A DNA stretch of 36,067 bases from IMG/VR virus record IMGVR_UViG_3300023176_001774, positions 1 through 36,067 of that record; one strand, 5' to 3'. The translations under genes and the position numbers were made by a program. This DNA comes from a virus. Positions 1-9,300 of the stretch are shown here, piece after piece. The notes below the pieces were generated by a model, which made no database searches, was not told where the DNA came from, and saw only the letters and a program-made list of their open reading frames with translations. Each line of letters begins with the position of its first letter. Within the stretch, counting starts at the first letter, position 1.

Positions 1-1
1 A

Positions 2-325
2 GACGGCAATTGTTTGTATCCTCCGAAAGCATTAGGAGGTTCACCGATTGAATCACCTAACATTAAGATTGACAAGAAGCAGGTAAAGTTCTACACTAGT
101 GCCACGCCACCTGAGGATGTGGATGGTACTAAAGCAAATCCTCTCATTCCTGCTCCATGTGTACCAGGAAAGAGAGTGTTAGTACCAAAGAACAACACGA
201 ATGTGTTTTTCAATGGACAGTTACCGATTGTTGTCGGAGATGTCTGTCAAACGCTAACAGGCATTGAGAGACCATTGGTAGGACCATTTGGACCGAGCAC
301 GGTTGTGATCGGCACCAAGTCATGA
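2..325 (+). CDS. PAAR-like baseplate spike-tip protein, 3' part only
   Basis: The reading frame is open to the left edge (residues D-G-N-C precede the TTG at 14), so the true start is probably outside the window and the TTG at 14 is unlikely to be the start. The C-terminal half has PAAR-like features: NTNVFFNGQLPIVVGD followed by C, then a closing GPSTVVIGTKS, resembling the 'V-x-NG-x-P-x-x-x-GD' turns of PAAR proteins. PAAR proteins fold into a small cone that caps the central spike of contractile tails. In T4 the equivalent gene (5.4) sits just before gene 6, and here the frame lies just before gp25 and gp6, which supports the call. The N-terminal part (prolines, VKFYTSATPP) is not recognised. 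The family call is inference from motif and synteny. Confidence 0.65.
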   Translation, partial: DGNCLYPPKALGGSPIESPNIKIDKKQVKFYTSATPPEDVDGTKANPLIPAPCVPGKRVLVPKNNTNVFFNGQLPIVVGDVCQTLTGIERPLVGPFGPSTVVIGTKS

Positions 326-353
326 TATAATATTAAAGTCAACTGAGGTAATT

Positions 354-500
354 ATGGCAAGAGCAAAGATTGGACTGAGTGGTCAGCAGATGATCGAGTC
401 CCAACCCAAGAACACCCGTCAGGGAAATGGGAAGAACACGAAGTATGCTGCTACTAGCAGAAATAAAGCAAGGAAACCATATCGTGGACAAGGTAAGTGA
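354..500 (+). CDS. Small basic conserved-type cyanophage protein (48 aa)
   Basis: ATG at 354 follows a GAGGT-type ribosome binding site at 344-349 and gives 48 residues ending at TGA 498-500. The product starts MARAKIGLSGQQMIES and is very rich in Lys, Arg, Asn and Gln, with a Lys/Arg-rich C-terminus (KARKPYRGQGK). There is no membrane segment or Cys. It looks like a short, largely unstructured basic protein. Function is unknown; its place between a spike-tip gene and gp25 suggests a virion or assembly role, which is inference. The next gene appears to start inside its 3' end (17 nt overlap), suggesting translational coupling. Confidence 0.6.
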   Translation: MARAKIGLSGQQMIESQPKNTRQGNGKNTKYAATSRNKARKPYRGQGK

Positions 501-981
501 AGTAAGAGAATGGATTAAGCATGTTTCGTTGAAGCGTGGGGAACTGGGTGGTTTTGCCATCTGTCCCTACGCTTTTTCTGCGTCTGTACATATAGAGGAA
601 CGCGCTCTGAAGGATGTGACTCTGATAGAAGCGGGCGCGGATGTTATTATTTTTATTGTTGAAGATTGTAGTGTTGCTGCTATGATGGCAACGGTAGATC
701 GTCTTAATATGTGTCATAGGGATTATTTGTTCCTGGACGATCATAAAGACGAACCCACGTTTATTAATGGGGTTCAGTCAAACTTTGGTAAACATAATTT
801 AATTTTGTGTCAACGCCGTGATAAATTACTACAGGCGAGAGAAAATCTTCACAAGACGGATTATTATACCTATTGGCACCAAGAAATGTACGAGAGGATT
901 ATCAATGGCAAATTCACCAGTAGACAAGAGCAAACAGTTCGTAGACTCTGGAATGACACTCATAACAGATCCAGCAGCTGA
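484..981 (+). CDS. Conserved-type protein of unknown function (165 aa)
   Basis: The frame runs upstream to an ATG at 427, but that start would overlap the preceding gene by 74 nt. The GTG at 484 has AAGGA about 10 nt upstream (469-473), overlaps the previous gene by only 17 nt, and is preferred. The product is a soluble-looking alpha/beta protein with the segments WIKHVSLKRGELGGFAICPY, then a hydrophobic strand (ADVIIFIVED), then LILCQRRDKLLQARENLHKT and a charged helical C-terminus. A single Cys in a G-F-x-I-C-P-Y setting is notable, but no catalytic motif can be assigned. No signal peptide or membrane helix is visible. I do not recognise a named family. It lies between structural genes but may not be a virion protein. 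The last 77 nt overlap the next gene. Confidence 0.6.
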   Translation: MDKVSEVREWIKHVSLKRGELGGFAICPYAFSASVHIEERALKDVTLIEAGADVIIFIVEDCSVAAMMATVDRLNMCHRDYLFLDDHKDEPTFINGVQSNFGKHNLILCQRRDKLLQARENLHKTDYYTYWHQEMYERIINGKFTSRQEQTVRRLWNDTHNRSSS

Positions 982-1117
982 TTATTGGTTAGAGAAGGCA
1001 GCGAAAGCAAAAAAACCAGTAGATCCTCGTAACGATGAAGATTATGACACTTGGGAGTATGGTATGGAATACCTTCCAGGTGATATGGAATGGGCAGATG
1101 GTTTTGTTGGGAAGTGA
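905..1117 (+). CDS. Small acidic protein of unknown function (70 aa)
   Basis: ATG at 905 is preceded by GAGAGGA at 892-898, six nt away, a good ribosome binding site. The start therefore lies well inside the preceding gene, a 77 nt overlap in another frame. A later in-frame ATG at 953 would reduce the overlap but lacks a comparable site. The protein begins MANSPVDKSKQFVDSGMTLI and ends in an acidic, aromatic tail (DYDTWEYGMEYLPGDMEWAD). There is no membrane segment or Cys. Function is unknown. The stop codon is immediately followed by a late-promoter-like box for gp25. Confidence 0.55.
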   Translation: MANSPVDKSKQFVDSGMTLITDPAADYWLEKAAKAKKPVDPRNDEDYDTWEYGMEYLPGDMEWADGFVGK

Positions 1118-1125
1118 GATAAATA
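1118..1125 (+). promoter_or_regulatory. T4-late-type promoter box before gp25
   Basis: GATAAATA differs by one base from the T4 late consensus TATAAATA and sits in the only gap (26 nt) between the small-gene cluster and gp25. By analogy with T4, transcription would start about 6 nt downstream (near 1131), giving a leader of only about 13 nt before the gp25 ATG. No sigma70-type -35 element is needed for this promoter class. The assignment rests on motif and position only. Confidence 0.5.
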
Positions 1126-1143
1126 ATCAATAAAGCTGCCTTT

Positions 1144-1536
1144 ATGCCAGAGATCGTATCATATAAAGATTTCAATCTCAGTTTTAAACCCCATCCTGTA
1201 ACTGAGGATTTAATGGTGGTGAAAGACAATGCAGATATTAAGCAGTCACTTAAAAGTCTTTTATTGACAAAAAAGGGTGAGCGACTGTTTAACTATGATA
1301 TTGGAACAAATCTGACCAGTTTATTATTTGAACTTGCCGATTATTCTACAGCATCACTTATTCGTGATGAAATGATCGTTGTAATTTCTAATTTTGAAAA
1401 AAGAATTGTCATTAAAGAACTAACGGTCGATGTTAATTATGAAGACAATGGTTATGATATTCGTTTGTCTTATGAGATTGTTGGTCGTTATGATACCCCT
1501 GTAAACGTAGAATTCTTCCTAGAGAGTGCTAGATAA
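1144..1536 (+). CDS. 25: Baseplate wedge subunit gp25
   Basis: The 130-residue product matches T4 gp25 (132 residues) in length and in the GPW/gp25 lysozyme-like core at roughly residues 30-115. That core includes the characteristic KKGERLFNYDIGTNL segment followed by LLFELADYSTASLIRDEM. gp25 joins gp6 and gp53 in the wedge core that surrounds the central hub and contacts the first sheath ring; it is a virion protein, not an active lysozyme. The ATG at 1144 lacks a clear Shine-Dalgarno sequence (AAGCTGCCTTT precedes it), which is unusual next to its neighbours. The stop is 2 nt before the gp6 ATG, consistent with coupled translation of two partners that assemble together. Confidence 0.9.
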   Translation: MPEIVSYKDFNLSFKPHPVTEDLMVVKDNADIKQSLKSLLLTKKGERLFNYDIGTNLTSLLFELADYSTASLIRDEMIVVISNFEKRIVIKELTVDVNYEDNGYDIRLSYEIVGRYDTPVNVEFFLESAR

Positions 1537-1538
1537 CC

Positions 1539-3335
1539 ATGCCTTCATACGTACAAGTCGCTAATTTAGACTTTCAAGACATCAAAACCGCTCTCAAAGA
1601 TTATCTAAGGGCACAATCAGACTTTACTTCATATGATTTTGAAGGGTCAGCGATGAATGTCCTTTTGGACGTTCTTGCTTATAATACTTACTATACAGCG
1701 TTTAACGCTAACATGGTAGTTAATGAGTTGTTTCTTGACTCTGCTACCCTTCGTGATAACGTTGTAGCACTTGCTAAGCAGTTAGGATATAAACCCAAGT
1801 CAAAAACCGCCCCTAAGGCAAAGATTACCTTTGAGGTAGATTATCCCCAAAGTGCCCCCGAAACCGCCGTACTGAGGAAGGGAACGGGGTTTACGACAGT
1901 ATTTGATGACACTCTCTATACATACGTCGCTATTGAGGATCAAACGGCACCTGTAGAGAATGGCACTGCTTATTTTAATGACATCGAAATTTACGAAGGC
2001 ACATTAATTACAAATAACTTTATTGTAACGACAGACAGACCACAAAGATTTATCTTACAAAATAGTGGTGTCGATATTGATTCAATTAGAGTAAAAGTTT
2101 ACAATAGCACCCAATCGACAGCTTTTTCTTGGTATGAGTATGCCGACAATATTCTTAATGTAGAACCAAACTCCAAAGCATTCTTTTTAGAAGAAATTGA
2201 AGATGAACGCTACGAATTATTCTTCGGTGATGGTGTTCTTGGAAGAAAGTTAGAGAACGGCGAAAAAATTGAAGTATCGTATCTTGTTACTAATGGTGAA
2301 GACACCAATGGTGCTAGGAATTTCACTTACAATGGTGTTTTACAAGATTTATTTGGTGGCACTGGATATCCCACTGTTGTTTCTATTACTAGCACCGAAC
2401 CTTCAAATGGTGGTGCTGGAATTGAAAGCATTTCTAAGATTAAATTTAATGCTCCTAAGTTTTTTGCCACTCAGGACAGAGCGGTAACTGCTGCTGACTA
2501 TGGTGCTATTATCAGAAACTTGTATCCTGCTATTTCTGACATCATTACATTTGGCGGGGAAGAGGATGAACCACCCGAGTATGGCAAAGTAAAAATTGTT
2601 GTCAAACCAGAGAACGCTGCTACTTTATCTACAACAACTAAGAGAGATTTAACAGCAAAACTTAAGAAGTACATGGTTGCTTCGGTAACACCAGAGATTG
2701 TTGATCCATCTATTCTTTATGTTGAGGTTACCAGTCAAATTTATTACTCATTAACAAAAACTACTCAAAGACCTGAGCAAATTAGAGCAAAGGTTGTCAC
2801 ATCTGTGGAAAACTATTTGAAACAGGCAGAGGTAGAGCAGTTCAATGGTAAATTTAGATACAGTAAATTTGTATCTACAATTGATAATGCTGATGCCAGT
2901 ATTAGTTCTAATACTAGTAGTATTACATTGAGAAAAGATTTCGTTCCACAAATTAATTCAACTTCATATTATGAGTTGTGTTATCAGAACATTTTTGACA
3001 AAGATTGTGAGGGATCGACCGTTGCCTCAACTGGGTTTAAGGTATCTGAGTTCCCAACGTACACCGTGTATTTTGAGGATAGGGATGGCGTAATCGTCCT
3101 ATATAGAATAGACAATTTGACAGGTGAAAAGATTACACTCAACGACTCTTTGGGTACAGTAGATTATGAAAAAGGCGAAATTAAGTTATACGATTTAACT
3201 ATCGTTCAAGGTAGTTTTGGTGACAATAAGATTGAAGTTCGTGTAAGACCCAAAAACTTAGATATTGTTGCTTTGAGAGAAGTGTATCTAGATGTTGATT
3301 TGACTAAGAGTAAGTTCACGGCATACCCAGAGTAA
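1539..3335 (+). CDS. 6: Baseplate wedge subunit gp6
   Basis: The 598-residue product fits the gp6/baseplate J-like family (T4 gp6 is 660 residues). Support comes from the N-terminal segment with LRAQSDFTSYDFEGSAMNVL and LAYNTYYTAFNANMVVNELF, typical of the start of T4-like cyanophage gp6. The middle FGDGVLGRKLENGEKIEVSY and the TAADYGAIIRNLYP segment near residue 320 are typical of baseplate J-like folds. gp6 dimers form the continuous inner ring that ties the six wedges together and drives baseplate opening. The start is preceded by AGAGAG at 1521-1526. Its position directly after gp25 and before the gp7-type gene is the expected baseplate order. No frameshift or truncation is visible. Confidence 0.9.
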   Translation: MPSYVQVANLDFQDIKTALKDYLRAQSDFTSYDFEGSAMNVLLDVLAYNTYYTAFNANMVVNELFLDSATLRDNVVALAKQLGYKPKSKTAPKAKITFEVDYPQSAPETAVLRKGTGFTTVFDDTLYTYVAIEDQTAPVENGTAYFNDIEIYEGTLITNNFIVTTDRPQRFILQNSGVDIDSIRVKVYNSTQSTAFSWYEYADNILNVEPNSKAFFLEEIEDERYELFFGDGVLGRKLENGEKIEVSYLVTNGEDTNGARNFTYNGVLQDLFGGTGYPTVVSITSTEPSNGGAGIESISKIKFNAPKFFATQDRAVTAADYGAIIRNLYPAISDIITFGGEEDEPPEYGKVKIVVKPENAATLSTTTKRDLTAKLKKYMVASVTPEIVDPSILYVEVTSQIYYSLTKTTQRPEQIRAKVVTSVENYLKQAEVEQFNGKFRYSKFVSTIDNADASISSNTSSITLRKDFVPQINSTSYYELCYQNIFDKDCEGSTVASTGFKVSEFPTYTVYFEDRDGVIVLYRIDNLTGEKITLNDSLGTVDYEKGEIKLYDLTIVQGSFGDNKIEVRVRPKNLDIVALREVYLDVDLTKSKFTAYPE

Positions 3336-3339
3336 TTAG

Positions 3340-6300
3340 ATGGCTCCTAAGAAGAGAAGATTATCATCCCTAGTTGAGTCACAACTCCCAGGGTTTATCC
3401 GATACGAGTATGAAAATTTCTCTAAGTTCGTAGAAAAATACTACGAGCAACAGGAGTCTGTTGGTCAGCCAATTGACATCATTTCTAATCTTGGTAAGTA
3501 TAGAGATATTGATACTTATGAGAAGCATCTTCTTGAGCAATCATCCACGCTTGTAAGTAATATTGCTGCCGACTCTACTACATTTGAAATAGCAAATGCA
3601 GCATCATTTCCAGAAGAGAATGGTTATATTAAAATTGGTGACGAAATTTTATTCTATCAATCTAGAACTGGAAATGTCCTAGAAGAGGTTTCTAGAGGTG
3701 TCAGTGGTAATACTACCCTAGGAGATCTATATCATTCATCTACGTTTGTTACAACGGCAGCTGCCCCTCACTATCAAAGTGATGTTGTATATAACATAAG
3801 TAATCTATTTTTGTATGCTCTTGTAAAAGAGTTTGAAAAAACTTATCTCTCTTCATTCCCAGAAGCGTATCTCAAAGATGAAGTAGATAAAAGAATTCTT
3901 ATTAAGAATATTACCAAGTTCTATAAGAGCAAAGGTACTGATAGGTCTGTTAAATTTATTTTTAACTCTATTATCAACAAAGACCCTGATGATATTCCTG
4001 TAGTTGTCAGTCCAAAAGAATCTACTCTAAAAGCTTCTACATCTGATTGGTCTCAAGATTATTATCTTGCTGTAAAAATTGTTAATGGCAATGCCGAAGA
4101 TTTAATTGGTCAAGTTATTACCCAGAATTTAGATCCTTTTAATTCTAATATTACTTTTGCTTCGGGTGTTGTTGACAACGTAACTTATGTCGGTAACGAC
4201 GAGTTTGACGGATACTACAAAGTTATTCTAGAGAAATCATCCGTAAATGGTGAGTTTGCCGTTGCTGGAAGAACTAAGACGTTAGTGGGATTAACTGCTC
4301 AAGCAACCACTGATGATAGAATTACTGTAAAGTCAACAATGGGATTCCCTCAAAGTGGAAAACTATTGATTGGTGATGAAGTAATTATTTACAAGGACAA
4401 AACAGTAAATCAATTTATTATTGGCGAAAGAATTGGACCAATCCGTAATCACAATGCTGATAAAAATGTATACACATATGTTGACATCACTAGTTCTGAT
4501 GTACGACTAATTTCTCTTGGAATGGTTTACAATTTGTCTCCAGTTGTTCCTGCTCCATATTCTTCTTCTGGAGAACGTGTTCAAATTTCACAACCTGGAT
4601 TTGAAACTCTAGATCCAATTGTTTACGATCTAGAGAACAAGAAAAATAGGTGGTTGGTAAACACTGCTGGTTCTTTTGCTACCATCAAAACAGTTGCTCA
4701 GAATTTTACGTCCGATGTATCTGCCCTGTTTGAAGATGAACAGTATTATTATGTTGCTTCCTCATCACTTCCATCACAAGATGTTTTAACAAATACCTCG
4801 TATTCCGAAGTATTATCTGATCAGAAAAATTTAAAAATTATCAGAAAGAGACCATCAACTACTACTGAGGTGTATAAAACTACCAACAGAGATGTTGGCG
4901 TGTTTATTGATGGTGTTCCTGCTATTGGTTATAAAGATACCGAGTTTTTGAAGTATGGAGAAATCGTATCGGTAACAGTAACTAATAAAGGCAACTCATA
5001 TGCTGCTGCTCCTTATGTCCTTATTAATGAAAGAACTAATCTAGCAAGATGTACATTATCTGGATCTACAGTTGATCAAATTGAAATTTTAACAAATGAA
5101 GTATTTGATGAAGATCCTACGATTAGAATTACATCTGGTGAAGGAGCTATCTTGAAAGCAGTAGTGACAAAAGGTGTCATTACTAGTATGGATGTTATTA
5201 ATCCAGGTAGATACTATTCATCACCACCTAATATTAGAATTGTTGACAATCTAGGAAAGGGTGCTTTTGCTGAATATGAAGCAATTTTAACTCCAGATGG
5301 AAAACTTGATGGAGCTCGTAAAATTAGTGGTGGTAGATTCTACACTTCTGGACAAGTTAATGTAGTAGTGGAAGCAGTTGGAAGAAATGCTTCTGGAGTA
5401 TGTGAAATCAAGAAGTGGGTTTATGATAGGTATAACAGATATAAGAATAATCTAGATTCAAATAATGGCACTATTTTACCAAACTACAATCCTGGAAAGG
5501 GATTTGGATATGCTTATCTCGCTAACCCCGATAAGTTAAGAGAAAGAGCATATAGCAGTCCGTTAGAATATAGTCAGAACAAAGCGAATGCTACTAAGAA
5601 ACATTCACCAATTTTAGGTTTTGCCTATGATGGCAATCCTATCTATGGTCCATATGGTTACAGTGTTCCTACTAATAGTGCTTCTACTGTACAAAGACTG
5701 AGTACAGGATATAGAATTAATGGCAGTAGACCGAAAGGTCCTGATACTGGAAGGTATCCACTAGGGACTTTTATTGACGATTATACTTGGACTCCTAGCA
5801 TTAATTCTGGTAAGACCGAATTAGATCAAAATAATGGAAGATATTGTGTAACCCCAGAATATCCAAACGGAACGTATGCTTATTTTATCACTATCGACGA
5901 TAATGAGGTTCCACAGTTTCCATATATTCTAGGTGACAACTTTTATTCTCTACCAGTAGATTCTAACTACAATTCAAATATTTCACAAGATGATATTCCT
6001 TTTGGAGTAAAATCTTTGAGAACCACAACATCAGAACAAAATGGTGGAGGATTTTTTGGTTTTATTAAAGATGTCAAGAGTGGTAATATATCTTCTGCTT
6101 ATATTGAAACCACTAGGGATTACTTCTCTCCTGGAGGAGATGTATACATCAATAATGATGGTACTGGTGGATTTGGTGCTGTAGTCAAAGTAGATGAAGT
6201 TACTGGCAAGACCGTTCAATCTATTGAATCCCAAGAAACTAAAGCAGTTAAAATTAGCACAGTTCAACCAGCATACTTTTTTAAGGGAGATGAGATTATT

Positions 6301-9300
6301 CAGGTTGATTCTGAAGGAAATAGTTTTGTTGGTGGAGAAGTTATTGGCGATGTTATTAACGAAAATACTTTTGTTTTAAGGAATGTCTCTGGAGATAGTG
6401 ATTTTAAGATTGAAGATGGTTCTACTATCCAATCGGAAACTTTAGTCCAAAGAGTGGTATTAGATATTGATGCTAGCTTTACTATTGGTTCTACGATTAG
6501 ATTGACGAATGATGATGATGAAGATGTAGCGACTGGTTTAATTTTAGAAACTACAACCAGACAAAATTCACTCACCATTAAGGTTGACGATATCACTAAA
6601 CCTTTTTATGCCACTACCGATTATTATTTACGTAGTTCTACACTAAGTGATACTAATAGAGCAGAAATTATTTCTGTAAATTCGTTAAGTAGTGGTTTAG
6701 AACCATTTGAAATTGATGATAATATTGCTATTGTTCAAACTGATGGCGATCATAATCTAGGAATTAATGACAAGGTTAACGTCACTGTTATTCCAAATGA
6801 TGCTACTACCACCACAACATATTATGTCAGAAAGAGATTATATCAAAGAGCAACAGTTCTTGCTCCATCACACAGTTCTGTTATAGAGGATAAAGGTCTT
6901 GGCAGTTTTGACATTTTAAATAGTGGTTTAGAATACACATCAAATACGTATGAAGATGTAGAACTTATTTTTCAAGATTCGAATTTAGCACGTGCCAATA
7001 TTGGTAAGCTAGGAGATTCTGGAAATGCTAGAGCTACAGTAGTTGTTTCTAGTCCTGGCGGATTGGGAACTGGTACAGTTACGTCTATTATCATTACCAA
7101 TAAAGGATCTGGATATAGAACTGGCGATATTCTTACTATTAGAGATAGTGATCTCAGCAGAGCCGCTAACGCAGCATCAACTCAAAGGATTACTCTACAA
7201 GTAGATCATGTTGGATTTGCTTCTTCTAACACAACATTATACGTTTCTAATGTAAATAACCTTTCACAAAATGATTTGATTAAGATTGGTCCAGAAATCC
7301 TCAAGATTACTAGAGTTGATACTCAAACAAAGACTGTTACTGTTGAGAGAGGACAAGAAGGTACTGTACCTACAAATCACTATGATAGAGCATCTGTATC
7401 TTTAGTTAATCCTTATTATAGATTTGATGATAACTTCCGTCCTTTTGGTGATGGTATTACTAAACCGTATTTGTTAGATTATGATCAAGATAATCAAGAA
7501 ATCTTTGTTGGGTATGACTATAATGTAGCAAATCCACAGAAAATTGCTCAAAGCACTAGCTTCTTTGACAATAGTGTTCCTAGAAAACTTGTACAAATGA
7601 GATCTGTACAAGATGCTGCTTATAATCTAGAGTTTTCGACTGACAATACAAACTTTGAAGTAAATCCCATTATCAATATTCAAAAGTATTACAGATATAC
7701 ATTTGATGTTTCACATGTGTCTATGGCAGATACATATCTAGATTTTTCTGCCAGTGCTAACTATAATATCTTTACAGAAGAAAAAGAAGTTAGTAATATT
7801 TCTCCAGGAAGTGCTGGATCTTTTGTTAGTATTAAATTAGGATTTGGTCCAGCTATTTCTAACAACAACTTCCAAAATCAACAACCGATTAACTATCAAA
7901 ACTATTTTTACTTTATTAAAGTTTCTCCTGATGTGGATACAAGTAATTCTTATTTAAGAATTATCAACGATCCATTAACATCAATAAACACCGTAAATTA
8001 TGTTACTTCCGATAGATTTGTTTATTCTATGGCAGAAGTCCCTGCCTATGATGGATCTGGAGATATTTCATACACAACTACATCTAGGGAAGCAATTGGT
8101 GGACTGACCAACATTAAAATTGTCAATACAGGAGAAAATTATAATCTTCTTCCAACAGTTAAAGGTATCTCATTGTCTTCCGAATTTGAAGCAAATGTTG
8201 AACCATTTTATGATGAAATTGGTCAAGTTGTGACTGGATTTGATATCATTGATGGCGGTAGTAATTATTCAAAACCTGTACTAATTGTTACCGATGGCGA
8301 TGGATCTGGGTATGAATATGAATGTGATGTTCAGTTTGGTAGAGTCTCTACAATTAGAATCTTATCGAAAGGTGAAGGATTTACATATAAACCATCTGTG
8401 AGAATTGTTGAATCGGATGTTAAAGTTTACTTAGAATCTAATAATATTGGATTGCCGAAGAATATTCAAATCAGCGGTCCAGGTAGAGGATTTAATGCTG
8501 ACGAGTCTTTATTAAGCACTTATAAGTCACCAACTACATTTGTACTGAGAAATATTTCTGACAAGTTTTTCTTTGGTGAAAAAATTATACAAGATGCTAC
8601 TGGCGCTACTGCTATTGTATCTGAGAATGGATACAGAGAAGGAAGTAACTTATTAAAAGTAAATTCTTTGAGTGGTGTATTTAAGAATGGCGAAGAAATC
8701 AAGAGTGCTATTGGTTCTAGAACAGCAACTCTCTATGCCCAACTTTCTACAGAATTTGACCCAGAAATTAAATCATACGTTGATAATTTTGGTTTCTATA
8801 CATCAGATAGAGGTAAACTAAGCAACAATAATCAAAGATTACAAGATTCTTACTTCTATCAAGATTACTCATATGTTTTAAAATCTAAAACATCTATTGA
8901 AGTATGGAGAGATCTGATTAAAGAAACGACTCACCCAGCTGGATTCCAGTTATTTGGTGAGATGGTTGTTGATAGTAAGGCAGAAGCACCAATGCCTACT
9001 TCACAACCCACTTTAAATTATGTTAGTGTAATTGAGTTACCTACGGTACAGATAACATCTCTATCATCTTCTAGAGTAATCACAGTAATTCAAGAGAAGT
9101 TTGAAAACACTATTATTGAAGATGGTGTTGGATCTGTTTCTGTAGATACTTTTGATACCACTGAAACTAACACTTATAATGTGTCATTAACACCAGCATT
9201 TGATGGTAGATTTGATCCCAATACTGGACAAGTCATTGGTACTAAGACATTTACCATGGTTGACCAGGCATCTGGAAATGCTTTAACACTGTCTAGAAAT

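Noticed and set aside
14-325. TTG at 14 as the true start of the PAAR-like gene
   Set aside because: The frame is open to the window edge and no ribosome binding site precedes the TTG in the available bases; a start outside the window is more likely.
326-353. Promoter at TGATATAATATTA before the 48-residue gene
   Set aside because: It contains TATAAT but no suitable -35 element or late TATAAATA box, and such strings are common in AT-rich DNA.
427-483. ATG at 427 as the start of the 165-residue gene
   Set aside because: It would overlap the 48-residue gene by 74 nt, and the GTG at 484 has AAGGA at good spacing.
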